Shown: positions 47,733-59,631, numbered from the stretch's first letter. The stretch is 64,000 nucleotides of DNA from Panorpa germanica (GCA_963678705.1 OY783216.1:2852001-2916000), one strand, 5' to 3'. The notes: generated by a model from the letters alone, not told the origin. A program made the numbers and translations.

Positions 47733-48328
47733 CTCGGCTTGTGTCCTCATTTTTTAGTGGTCGTTTTTTCAATTGTTGATTGAAATTGAAGTTAATAAAT
47801 GTGTATTGGCAAAGATATAGCAATTAAAAGTTTGAATTGTAGTTTTAGCGCTAGAAATGGTCGGCCATATTTGTATGACGTGAAATGCATTTTAACTTCA
47901 GTTATTTGTTGAGTAGGTCAGTGCTGTAGTAATGTTTTGTAGCTGTTGGTAGTCAAAATAATCAAGTCAAGTCAAAGAATAATAAGTTTTTATTTTATTT
48001 AACCCTGTTACGGCAGACATAATATTGAAATTTTATTGTTCCTTGTAATAGCTGTAAATAATGATTAATATTTTGATTTATAAATATATATAGCAGAGAT
48101 TTATGAGCTGTAAGGTTGGCAGCGGTTGTGATGTCACATGCATTTGGAATGTGTACAACGTTGAATCCCTTTAATAATTAAAGAGACAAAATGACTTTTT
48201 TAATTGTTAATATCTCCTAACATACAAGGAGTTATTAAAAAATAATTGAACATTTGAGGTTCTAGTAACCCACTTTATCAATATATAGTACACTTATATA
48301 GAAATTAAGACATAGGACACAAGCCCAT
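47733..48328 (-). repeat. ATGGGCTTGTGTCC element, copy 8
   Basis: Reverse orientation. The left end is worn (CTCGGCTTGTGTCC) and the right end intact (CATAGGACACAAGCCCAT). An internal stretch of ~30 bp is missing after ATGTGTATTGGC. Confidence 0.9.
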
Positions 48329-49559
48329 TCTACAATAAAAAAAAAAACTTGAAAAGAGAAAGTAAAGGAATCTGTATAATAGGATTCTGGTGACCCATGT
48401 TTGTTTGTTTGTGTGTTTTTCCTTATTTTAGAAGACTGGACATCTTCCTGTGATCTTCTTCATAACTCCTACATGGCGCTCTGCGCAAATTATCATTAAA
48501 ATGTGTTTATGGTGCTAGATATATAAGTGATAAATGTTGCATGTTGGTGTTGCTTCAGTGTGGACGCTGCATACTGTTAAAAATGAATTCCCGGAATCGT
48601 GGTACTCCGGTAAACAGAGCAGACAGTTTAGAACTGTTTAAATGCGCCTCAAATGTGTTGACAATATTAATTCAAAGACAAATATTGGAGCTGTATTCCA
48701 ACAAGTTATTTGACTTTGCAAAACCTGAATAAATTATATTTTCATATGTAATTAGTAATTCATAACCTGGCGATAGAACTGGTGGAACTCAGGCCCGTAT
48801 TTATTTGACTAGAAGGCGATATTAATGAAGTGGAAGAATGTGGGGGAGATGTGGTAAATAATATTAATGATTCTGAACGTGGACCACCATTTAGATATTC
48901 ACTTATATTCTGAACGCATCAGACCAATTTTAAACATGTCAAATTTATTTACTTATTTTGATCAACACTTCATAAAAAATTTAAACGACTCTAATAAAAC
49001 TGTTGCTGAATAGTAACACAATAGAAGTTAAATTTAGAATTGAAACATTCAATATTCCCGTCATTATCATAACATTATACCTACCGCTTCTCCTTCCAGA
49101 AGTTTTCATTTAATGCTAGCAAAATATGCACAAAAAATAAAATAATAAAATTAGAATTTTTATTTTGTGAGACAGCAGTATTTTTATTTATTAGAATAAT
49201 AATGAGTAAGAAAGAGATGTTGTTTCTTTTAGTGACAATAGCTTATAAATAAAATCACGTACGCACAACATTCAGTCACACACACAAATAGTTTAAATAA
49301 AAGACAATGATGGATTATGCAAATGACGTCATCAAATAAGGAAAATTGAATGATGTTTGTTTATTTTAGAATAATTGTTTAGAATAAATAATAGCTAAAT
49401 AATTGACATATAATTGATTGTACGTAATACGTTGTAGTTTAGTAGAATTTTCCAAAAGTCATTTTTTTAACTGAATTTATATACAAGTGCACTGGTTAAA
49501 CAAGAGAAGTGTAAAAGAGATGTAGAATCACATGCCACATCGATAAATACATTTGATTC
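48329..49559. other. No confirmed gene
   Basis: Contains a 63-codon frame (48541-48732, ending FDFAKPE) whose stop overlaps an AATAAA, and a short acidic frame near 48815 (EGDINEVEECGGDVV). Neither is recognised, and both could be chance or worn transposon coding. The remainder is AT-rich. Confidence 0.35.
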
Positions 49560-49748
49560 CTTATTATATTCTACAGATTTTGTGACGTCAACATTTTTTA
49601 ATAGTAAAACGAAATTGAAACTTTAAATAACTTTAACTTCGTCAATTTTTGGATATTTAATAAAACAAAAACGCCAATATACATTAATTAACCTATATTT
49701 CAATAACAAATTAAAAAATCGAGCCCTAAAAAATGAGTTTACAACTCA
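49560..49748 (+). repeat. Older GTTCACAAG-type relative abutting copy 9
   Basis: Shows AAAACGCCAATATACATTAA, AAATTAAAAAATCGAGCCC and ATGAGTTTACAACTCAAT, the right half of the diverged subfamily. It is joined directly to the next element. Confidence 0.5.
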
Positions 49749-50373
49749 ATGCGCTTTTGTACTCATTTTTTAGTGGTCGATTTTTCAATTGTTGATTGAA
49801 ATTGATGTTAATAAATGTGTATTGGCGTGTCTATTTTATTAAATATCTAAATGTTGACAAAGATATAGCAATTCAAAGTTTGAATTGTAGTTTTAGCGCT
49901 AGAAATAGTCGGCCATATTTATATGATGTGAAATGCATTTTAACGTCAGTTATTTGTTGAGTGGGTCAGTGCTGTGGTAATGTTTTGTAGCTGTTGGTAG
50001 TCGAAACAATCAAGTCAAGTCAAAGAATAATAAGTTTTTATTTTATTTAACCCTGTTACGGCAGACATAATATTGAAATTTTATTGTTCCTTGAAATAGC
50101 TAATAATATTTGATATTTTGATATATAAATACATATTGCAGAGATTTATGAGCTGTAAGGTTGGCAGCGGTTGTGATGTCATATGCATTTGGAATGTGTA
50201 CAACGTTGAATCCCTTTAATAATTAAAGAGACAAAATGACTTTTTTAACTATTAATATCTCCTGAAATATAAAGGAGTTATTAAAAAATAATTGAACATT
50301 TGAGGTTCTAGTAACCCACTTTATCAATATATAGTACACTTTTATAGAAATTAAGACGTAGACACAAGCCCAT
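49749..50373 (-). repeat. ATGGGCTTGTGTCC element, copy 9
   Basis: Reverse orientation. The left end is altered (ATGCGCTTTTGTACTC) and the right end reads GTAGACACAAGCCCAT. The interior is complete. Confidence 0.9.
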
Positions 50374-51039
50374 TCTCCGTACAAACAATGTTGCAACACT
50401 GAATACTACGTAACACAATGGGTTCTGAAATCATGGAATATTACGGCACAGTTATGTGGTCCTAATAGACCACTACATACACTAGTTGTTCCTTAAAAAT
50501 TGTTGGCTTATCGACAAACATACAAACGGATCTCAGGAAATGATAATTCAATTAGACTCTCATTAAGTTTAACTAATTAAATCAAATATTTGTTCAGTTG
50601 TAATTAAACAAAACATAATAATTATGGTATTTAACTTCTACTTTACAAGTTTCTTAAACCTTCCTAGAATATCATTGTATGTATTGTCAGTTAAAATGTA
50701 ATATTTGCAGTCCAGGTATGAACTGGTTACATTTTTATTAAAGGTAACACATATATTATCTTGTCCAAACTAAAGCGACGTTCATTTTATATCTTTTGCT
50801 GACTTCGTTGCGGTAAATGACAAAATCCTTTGTAGACTTGAGCGAAAACAACGTATCGTATATGTTATATAAGACACAGCGGTTTGAAAAAATAAAATAT
50901 GTCTTTCCTTAAACGAATGAGTCGAAAGTTTAGGCTAATCATCGGGTGTTGAATATATGCCATGTTCTAAAACGGTAGATTATCTTGCACTGGATTTCAT
51001 GAAGCTATAGAATTTTGCATCCTTAATTAATTTCAACAT
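50374..51039. other. No gene recognised
   Basis: AT-rich intergenic sequence. Confidence 0.4.
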
Positions 51040-51889
51040 CCCAGTAAACAATTTGGTGAAGTGCCCTATTTGGTGAAGTTCGAGTCACTCGTACAATTCT
51101 ATTCTAACGCTTTACAAGTTCTCTACCTGTCACAGATTTTGTGTTAGTTATTCTTTCTAGTATTCTTTCTTTTTCCAACATCATTCATTAAGTATTTCTG
51201 TTTCTTTCCCACATGGATATATTTTTTTTAAGTTCACTTTCATCTCATTTATTCCAAAGTGAGAGAGAAACGAGATGCGGTTAGACAAGTAAAATATATT
51301 TTTCACCGTTACACTTGTATACTTGTATAATATTTCGTTCAGTACAGTAGTTTAAAGTATAGCATATCCTTTTTCAACAAATATTTCTTTAATGGTAATA
51401 GACAGACGCTATCTCCCTCAATCCCCGAATAGAATGTATATAAACGAAGATAGTACCTAGCGATGGTAAGACAGAGGTTTTAAACCTAACGCAGACCTGC
51501 CGATCGTGGATTTTTGAATCACTAAAACAATGTAAAAAACTAATATAACGAGTATTGTTGAAGATGAATAATATTCATTAAAAAATCACAATCCGTACTA
51601 AAGATTACATCTATTTATTTCTTCATTTAAATATTTATATTTTGCAGATTCTAAAAAGTAGAATTCCATTAAGTTTTATACCCCTGCTAGTGTCAAGTTT
51701 ATAACTCCGGTCATAAATCATAAACCGACTCCGCTTTTAATTCAGCAGTGAACCGTCGTTGCAATGTCTGTAGCTCATAAAATGGGCCTTCCCTATGAAC
51801 GACTAAATAGAAAACGAACACGTTCCAGACAAAAAACTCATGATATGTAATAGAAATTAAGTAGAATTTACTCCAAAATGTTTACTGGG
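51040..51889 (-). mobile_element. CCCAGTAAAC TIR element, long subfamily, full length
   Basis: 850 bp, reverse orientation relative to 12914-13744, from CCCAGTAAACAATTTGG to CCAAAATGTTTACTGGG. Both termini are intact. It is non-coding, with no DDE transposase frame. Confidence 0.9.
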
Positions 51890-53020
51890 ATCTAAGCTAA
51901 TTAAAATGAAATATTTCAAAACATGATTAGTTTTTTGATGACAATAGAATTAATTAGTTCAACGTTGACAATAGAAACCTATTGTTGAATAGCTATTGTT
52001 ATTAAAGAGAAGAATGCATTAACGCTTTGTTATTTCCGCTTTGACGTAACTAAAGCATTATAATTCAAATGAAAATGAGGAGTGCTGTTACAAAACAAGT
52101 TCACAGACAGACAGACGTATGTGTAAATTCGACAAAATAACAATAAAGCAAAATTGTTTATTTTAAATTAAAATAAATATAAATTTCTTGCAAAATGAAA
52201 TTAAAAATATTGAATATACAAAGGCATGAGATATCCTGATGTGGTGAGTAATTGGAATATAAATTATTCTAACTTACTTTCCTGCTTAATATAAATTAAT
52301 ATTTAGGATATTCTAATTATTAAGATTTTCTATCCTGTATTACATATATTCTATAATATATTAATTGTATCGTATGCTTTCTTAAATTTTCAAATAGTTT
52401 TATTTCAACTGATTGTCTAAAAAGGGATTTCATGATTTTAACCCCTTTATTGATTAAATGGATGAAAAGAATAATTTAATGGTAATATTTTCTAAAATAT
52501 TATTTTTCTTAAAGAATTAATCAGAGTTCGACTCTGCCCGTTTCATCAATATGAATTATATTTGTTAATTATTTCGTTGTTTTAATTTATTCATATTAGG
52601 GTATTTTCCATTCATTAGTAGTCTCAATTATTAGTCAGGCTGGCGTGTTTACTTAGATGGTGTTGTGTAAAACTAATTTCGTGTTTTTAACTTTTTACTT
52701 TAAACTGAAAATAAAGAACAACAGAGACAACAACAGATTTCGCAACGAGGATGCTTCCAAACGGAGGATAAACATCTCAGAGTTAGCAACATTCTAAACT
52801 TAAACGTGGGACGAGTTCAGCACGAGCTACACGGCAAATTAACGTAATTTTCAGCAGAATTAATCGTTTAGCGAGTTTACAAATGGAATTAGTTACTGCA
52901 TTGATGCTGTTGATTATTAAAACTGACCAAAATAATCGGGGGACACCACAGGTGTTTAAATGATAATGATGTCTTGTGCATACAATCGAAATGTGTTATT
53001 ATATCGCCAGTATCAATGTG
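51890..53020. other. No gene recognised
   Basis: About 1.1 kb of AT-rich sequence without a supported feature. Confidence 0.45.
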
Positions 53021-53028
53021 TGTCAATT

Positions 53029-53328
53029 CAGAGGCGGCCTTTGGGGGTGGAAAACAGGGCAATTCTCGGGCAACAACCCAAGTACAAAAATTCATTACTA
53101 TATATCTATTTGAATCTCGCGCCTCGCTCTTTAGAAATCCCACTAGAATCACTGCGTATATCTTTTAAGGCATTCATGTACCTTAGTTTATCATTATTAA
53201 TATTTGTCGTCTTTGTGCTTGTTTACTTTTATAAATCTTTCAATATAAAATTTTATTTCTCGTCAAATATCATCAAATATACTTATTTACATAAATTATA
53301 CAAAGAACAAGTGCCTCGCAAAGATCTG
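53029..53328. mobile_element. hAT-like miniature element with perfect TSD and a non-canonical 3' end
   Basis: Starts CAGAGGCGGCCTTTGGGGG and runs 300 bp to GCAAAGATCTG. TGTCAATT is found directly on both sides (53021-53028 and 53329-53336). In the 3729-4107 copy the GATCTG point is internal, about 38 bp before the true end (CCGCCCCTG). This copy therefore lacks the canonical right inverted repeat yet keeps a perfect 8 bp TSD. It also has a gap near the left, between GGGCAA and the CAACAACCC block. Confidence 0.85.
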
Positions 53329-53480
53329 TGTCAATTACAATCTAACTAATCTGAAATCATCTGATCATAATTAAACCAAAATGTGCAATTATAATGAATA
53401 ATTCCATTAAAGTACAAAGAAGTATGGGAAAATGCAATGGACCAGGATGTTAAAAGTAGAGTTACAAGATGGGTTCTGCT

Positions 53481-53990
53481 AGGGTACCCTCACTTAGTGT
53501 ACAATTCATCAATGTCGCTTTAGGCGCCATTTTTGGAATAGTGAACTAAGATGCTCGGCGACTCAATGTCGCTTTAGGCGCTATAAGTCGCCATTTTTGG
53601 AATAGTGAACTAAGATGCTCGGCGACTCAACATTTGAAGGGAATGAAGGGTGAAGGGAGTGCACTGAGCTAAAGTTCAGTACAGTTCAGTGATACCACAT
53701 ATTAAAACATAATATTTCTATATATACATAAATATATATTAATATTATAGTTTTATTTTGTGTTATGCTTTGTATCACTGTGTATACAATTATTTGCATT
53801 TGTTTAGTACTATACAAAAATATTATGTTTTAATATGTGGTATCACTGAACTGCACTGAACTTTAGCTCAGTGTTCTCCCTTCACCCTTCATTCCCTTCA
53901 AATGTTGAGTCGCCGAGCATCTTAGTTCACTATTCCAAATATGGCGCCTAAAGCGACATTGATGCATTGTACACTAAGTGAGGGTACCCT
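53481..53990. mobile_element. Foldback element with very long inverted arms
   Basis: Both termini are AGGGTACCCT. The right arm is the reverse complement of the left for about 180-200 bp: CTCACTTAGTGTACAAT, GTCGCTTTAGGCGCCAT, GATGCTCGGCGACTCAAC, ACATTTGAAGGGAATGAAGG, TTCAGTGATACCACATATTA. The left arm alone carries a ~70 bp tandem duplication (GTCGCTTTAGGCG...CTCGGCGACTCAA twice). The loop is AT-rich. The outer flanks GGGTTCTGC and GGGTTGTGC match at 8 of 9 positions, suggesting a ~9 bp TSD as in Mutator-like or foldback elements. Confidence 0.8.
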
Positions 53991-54083
53991 GGGTTGTGCC
54001 CTAAGTTATGGTGAGGGTAATAGCTGAAATATTTGCAGGGTTATTACATAAAAAAAACGTTGTTTGTTATGATATGTTACTAA

Positions 54084-54437
54084 TCTTAATATATATAAAT
54101 TACGTGTCACTGTGTTGTCCGCTATGGACTCCTAAACTACTTAACCGATTTTAATGAAATTTGTACACCGTGTGCAGTTTGACCCAACTTGAAAGATAGG
54201 ATAGCTTACATCTCAATTTATTTATCTTATTGCTAATTATTTGTCTATTAATTATCTGTATATGACATATGACATCGGGCGACGATGATGGCGACATCTG
54301 TTGACTAGATTGAGTAAATATTCTGTTGAGTAAATCGAAATCTGTTGACTAGATTGAGTAAATATTCAATAGATAGCGCTATGTAATGTAATATGACAAA
54401 AACGTTAGGCACAGGAACGTGTGGCCGGGACAGCTAG
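54084..54437 (+). mobile_element. Non-autonomous Helitron, copy 1
   Basis: Begins TCTTAATATATATAAATTAC after an A and ends GGGACAGCTAG before a T: the 5'-TC, CTAG-3' ends and A/T target expected of Helitrons. A short hairpin-prone sequence (CACAGGAACGTGTG) precedes the end. The body contains the widespread phrase ACTTAACCGATTTTAATGAA. An internal CTGTTGACTAGATTGAGTAA unit is repeated in tandem. There is no Rep/helicase frame. It is paired with 63349-63697. Confidence 0.88.
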
Positions 54438-56730
54438 TACCTTATAAGGATGTATCATTGGATAAATTCCTTTCATGAATTTATTATGGTATACCATTTG
54501 CTAAATATCTTAAGAAAAAAAATATGTTATATCATCTTATTATGTTACTGTAATGTTCTTCTTCGATCCTTTTACTTTCCATTATGTTTGCCCCCAACAC
54601 AATTAGTGTCGGAACTCGCTTTGTTACTTTACTCTGAAAATTTATCTAATTAGTCACAGTATTATATAGGATATTAAAAGAGGTTATTTAAAGACACAGG
54701 AAAAATAGATTGACCATCTCTAATTAACAAATTTACAGTTCCATTGACGTCAGAGACTGAGTTTGTACAATCTATCTATTGATTATCATCAAGGCGACAT
54801 CAAGGGAATTTACCAGGAAAGATCTTTTCAAATTTTAACTTCTAAAAACAATATCGTCTGATTCCTGACGTCTTATAGTAATAAGGCTTTAATCAGTAAC
54901 AGGAAATGATTAGAAGAAATTCACCATGAAGCCAAATCAATAAAAGGATTACGTGGTTAAATTAACAAAGATTAATTCCGAGAAGATAATATTTGGTTAG
55001 CTGTATAAATATATTTAGTAACACTGAGTGCTGGTTTTCCTTCTTGGATTATCCTTAAAGATTGAATGAAAAAAATGTTTAAAAACCAATTGACTGTGGT
55101 TTATTATAAACCTTGGTTGATTCTTTTGTTTCTCAGTTCTTATTTTCGTTCGAGTAGCTTAACCAAGCTACGTTAGCTAACTGTGGTTGGTTTTTGACAA
55201 AATTAGAATTGAAAAACCCTTCTTTTAGGTTAAGTAATAACTTTAATTTAACTGACTAGAATTTGCCCATATTCCCAAATCTTGGCGAGTGCAGTGGTTG
55301 TCCATATGATGAGTATAGACCCAGATTTCTTATGATTAACACCTAACGAAGCCCCCTGAAGGGGATGGCTCTGATGGCTCCACTGATCGGCGCAAAAATA
55401 TTTTTTTTAAGTTCTCTCTCAATCTGTATATGCTTGTTGTTCCATCTTAACTTTTTACGTCCTAAAGTAGCATCTGTTCCTTATACTGTCTTCTTGTCAT
55501 CAAGTAAAATCCCTGTCACCTACTACAGAGTAATAAAAACTTGAGATACGTTTCACACCACGTCAATAGTTGAACTAATTTATCTATGACCATCATGCTG
55601 CCGTTTTGTCATTCAAGTACTTTTTTTCCTTCCTCATCTTTGCCGTCAAATCTTGTTAAAAATTACTTGTTAAATATTAAAAGCAAAAGAATTAAAAAAC
55701 GAATTTAATGATGACAACTCTATAATAGCGCTATTACATTTTCCAAGTTATCTGGCAAAACCAAATGTTGTTTACATTTAATATTACTATAATTAAATAT
55801 TAGCACTTCAAACGTTCACTCAAAAATTAAATAAATATTTAGAAATTAATAAATTTCCGGTTTGGGTTTTTCTATTAAGATTTTACAACTTAAATAAATG
55901 AATAAACATACGTATACTATAAATCCTATTTTACGTAAAAATGTAAAAAGCCTGGGAGTTGTGAATTACTTTCTTAAAGTCGGATTGTTTCTAATTTTAT
56001 TGATGTATATGCTAATATCAGTGCCGCGTTTGTCATTTTGTAGACCTGGCATAATTATTTTCTTCTTTCTTCCGTTAAAATAATTTTTTGGGGTTTTCGT
56101 GCGCTAATAGATAAGCGATTTTATTCAACGAAATGAAAACAATTTGATTTTGCAAAATTTGTCAGTAGTGGGGTCTTACCAGTCTGATCCGACCTCCAGA
56201 CGGCTCTGTTCAGCATATACTAATACAATAACCAGCGTTACTTCTTCAACAATGTCTTTCAAGTCGGTTCGTTTCCTTTTGGCAACAGATCATCAACTTG
56301 TTTACTCATTAATTAACTTCAATGCTCACCTAACAGCTATAATTACATAATTAATGAGTTTGTTTTCAAAAACTAATTTTTTTATTAGTTCTTAACTCTC
56401 ATTAGTCTTAAAAACAGTTTTTTATATGTAATTTAACACTTGTACATTACATAACACAACCATGCTCTATATAGTACGCTGGAGCTGTGAAATTGCCTCT
56501 GGGTGCTGGATTATAGAATAATTAAACAGCAATTATGTTAAAGAATTATTTATTATTAGTTATTAATAATTAAGATAAATTCTAATGACGTTGTCTTCAG
56601 AACTTGACGTTTGGTTCGCGACCTGTAAAAATGTTGTAGCTTTATTAATAATGTATGTCTACACTGCTTCAACATCCAACATTTTTCTGCAAGATTATTG
56701 TGTCGCATTATGAATTATTTTATTTATTTA
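54438..56730. other. No gene recognised
   Basis: 2.3 kb of AT-rich sequence. CTTCTTGGATTATCC, GAAGCCCCCTGAAGGGGATG (a short inverted repeat at ~55350) and several random frames were inspected. None supports a gene. Confidence 0.45.
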
Positions 56731-57118
56731 GGCCGTCCGCACATGGGGCGACTGATTGCCCGAACCGAATGAGAATGTAACTGTCTTGTTAGTTGGTATA
56801 CGAATGAGAGAACACATACGGCACGAATAAAACTAAACTGATTTGAAATTGGTTTTGTGTACGTTTTGAGCGACTGTGTTTCTTCGTCGCAGGGCAATTA
56901 ATTACGTTGCATGCTATTTATGGAGACACCATGAGCAGAGATGTGCACAAATACTATTCATATACATACATACATATACCTCATAATATGACACAATAAA
57001 ATCCCCTATTATGCTATTGTTAAAAATTCTCACAGCTCGACAAGGCTCGTTTTTCGTTTTCGTTGGAAATTTCGTAGCGCGACTAGTTTGCAATCAGTCG
57101 ATCCGTGTGCAGACGGCC
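56731..57118. mobile_element. Harbinger-type miniature element, TTA TSD
   Basis: 388 bp. The left end GGCCGTCCGCACATGGGGCG and the right end GGCCGTCTGCACACGGATCG (read inward) form the inverted repeat. Both continue to CGACTGATTGC. TTA is found directly on both sides (56728-56730 and 57119-57121). A 3 bp TTA duplication is the PIF/Harbinger pattern. It is non-coding. Confidence 0.8.
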
Positions 57119-57513
57119 TTATAATACTTTCATTAGCTTCTTAGGACATTCCTCTTCACCACATGTCATATTGGGAATTATGAATCAACTTGACCATCAC
57201 ATTTTATTAAATACATCTGCCGCGGATGATAGCACCTGTGGAATTGGTTGTCATTTCCAACAAAGCACTGAATTCAATAAAAGGGTTCACACTTTCATAT
57301 TTTCTTGTTGACACCTTCGCCTCCAATATGCACCATATGGAGAAGTTCATCGCAATCAAGTCTGTCGAATTTGGAGACAACTTGCGAAGAAATTAACTTC
57401 TTTCAGCTAAACAGCTGATAACAAGTGAAGAAAGGATACTTACAGTTAATAATAAAAAAGCGAGGAATGTTAAACAGTCTCCAATACAGCGTCAAAGAAT
57501 AATACATTCCTAA

Positions 57514-57798
57514 AAAAAAGGTTTAACGTTTAGCCCCAGGTTAACAGACGATGACGGTCACCTCGGTCATCCAACTGCACCTCCCAAGAACCTAAATAAA
57601 ACCACGCACAGAAGAACTGACCCATCATGTGAATCACTGGACCAACGCGACCAGCTATGCAGACTTCCGGAGGCATTTGAGATTCTTGATGAGTCTGGCG
57701 AATTTCTTAAACAAATATTTTCGTTACAGGAAATCGCTGAGAACGCAGGTCAGTTAAGTACGTCAGTAGGCCATTCTGTTTATAGTGAATGTTGTTAA
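57514..57798 (+). other. Coding-like block, possible unassigned exon
   Basis: An open frame without an initiator runs ~95 codons from a stop at ~57511 to the stop at 57796-57798. Segments read LTDDDGHLGHPTAPPKNLNK, THRRTDPSCESLDQRDQL, and PEAFEILDESGEFLKQIFSL followed by QEIAENAG. Composition is hydrophilic and GC-richer than the flanks. A plausible acceptor (TTAGCCCCAG at ~57540) and donor (GCAG/GTCAGT at ~57748) bracket most of it. The family is not recognised. It may be a real exon or old transposon coding. Confidence 0.35.
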
Positions 57799-57892
57799 AC
57801 TGAACAAAAAATGTACATCATATATCCTGTTGTATCTAATTGTCCGAGAAATGAATACAAACAAAAAACATGCGGTACCGTGGCATGAGCAG

Positions 57893-58530
57893 TGGTGTAG
57901 CTAGGTAACCAAAGGCCCCGGTACAAAAAGAAACTGGGGAGTCTTGCGAACTATGGTCGTGATCGGACAGATATGATTTATATGAGCGAAACATTTTACG
58001 AATCACTTTTAAAAGTGAACTATAATAATAATTAATAATAAAATTCAGGAAATGTACACTCTTTTAGAAGTAATCATAAAATGTTTCACTCATGTAAATC
58101 AGATCTGTTTGATCAAGATCATTGTTCGCAAGATTCAGAAATACGGCCACCGGTTATTACTGCATACCTCACAACAATGCTTAGCTGGTCTACCTTCGAT
58201 AAATCTAAATCTAAACTGTTCTTTTTATAAAATGAAATAAAAACTGTGATTTCTCATAAGCTTCAATGTTATATTAAAAAATTCAAAGTTCAATATATTT
58301 TTACTGGTTCTCTGCAGTTTTTCTGAAATTTAACGAAATCATTATCTTATTATAATCTACTAATATGCCAAATTTTAGAAAATATTAAACGGTAACTCTC
58401 TGACCGACTTCTCTGTTCTACCTTAAAGTCGTGTTGCAACCTATTTTATTTACATTCCAAAGGTGGGAGAATTTTTAGCTAGTACAATACGAGGTTTGCT
58501 GGTCCGGGTCTGAGGGCCCCGGTGCACAAA
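57893..58530. repeat. Possible hAT-like remnant
   Basis: Starts CAGTGGTGTAGCTAGGTAAC with AAAGGCCCCGGTAC, a start typical of hAT-like elements. A related GGGCCCCGGTGCAC lies at ~58514. Proper inverted ends and TSD were not found. Confidence 0.35.
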
Positions 58531-58849
58531 CATGTGCCAATTTACCCTCGTATATTCATATATATTCACTATTAATCTTGATATATTTCAAGAACTTGTT
58601 TGTTACAGATGCTTCTGTAATCTGGTCATGAAGGTGTAGCATTCAATACACCTGTAGTCTGCAGGTAGCGTACAAATCAGTGATTTAAGATTGACTGACA
58701 TTTAATCAGATACAGAACATGCTCTGACGTCAATGGATGCTTTGGCTTCATTCCATTTCACATTGTGTCACGCTTCTTCATGACGCTTATCTAAAATCAA
58801 TGGTTCTTGTTTTAAATTACCTGGAGCAGTCATTGAAGTTGTCAGATGA

Positions 58850-59550
58850 ATGGGCTTGTGTCCTATGTCTTAATTTCTATAAAAGTGTACTATATATTGA
58901 TAAAGTGGGTTACTAGAACCTCAAATGTTCAATTATTTTTCAATAACTCCTTATATTTCAGAAGATATTAACTATTAAAAAAGTCATTTTTTCTCTTTAC
59001 TTATTAAAGGAATTCAACGTTGTACAACATTCCAAAAGCGTGTAACCTCACAACCGGTAGTTGCTATCTCTCTTATACAACAGCGCGTGAAAGAGATACA
59101 TTCTTGACAGAACTCTGACAAGTTTACAGGTTACCAACCTTACAGATCATAAATCTCTGCTATATGTATGTATATATCATAATATCAAATATTATTTACA
59201 GCTATTTCAAGGAACAATCAAATTTCAATATTATATCTGGCGTAACAGGGTTAAAAAAAATAAAAACTTATTATTCTTTGACTTGACTTGATTATTTCGA
59301 CTACCAACAGCTACAAAACATTACCACAGCACTGACCTATTCAACAAATAACTGACGTATAAAATGCATTTCACGTCATACAAATGGCCGACCATTTCTA
59401 GCGCTAAAACTACAATTCAAATTTTTAATTGCTATATCTCCGTGAATATTTAGATATTTAATAAAATAGACACGCCAATACATATTTATTAATATCAATT
59501 TCAATCAACAATTGAAAAATCGACCACTAAAAATGAGGACACAAGCCCAT
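58850..59550 (+). repeat. ATGGGCTTGTGTCC element, copy 10, longer variant
   Basis: From ATGGGCTTGTGTCCTATGTC to GAGGACACAAGCCCAT, 701 bp against ~630 in other copies. The extra ~65 bp lies at about 59045-59125 and includes the hairpin-forming TATCTCT...AGAGATA (59065-59098). Confidence 0.9.
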
Positions 59551-59631
59551 TAATTGTGTCCGAAATGTGGAAATACGATGACTCTAAAGTACAATTTGCA
59601 TAATACCTTATAATTACAATATTAGATGTTA

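Noticed and set aside
48541-48732. Small gene with its own AATAAA at the stop codon
   Set aside because: The AATAAA overlap can arise by chance in AT-rich DNA, there is no homology I can recognise, and no 5' exon or promoter was seen.
55340-55400. LTR primer-binding site or element end (GAAGCCCCCTGAAGGGGATG)
   Set aside because: Only a short inverted repeat; no LTR pair, tRNA complement or coding region nearby.
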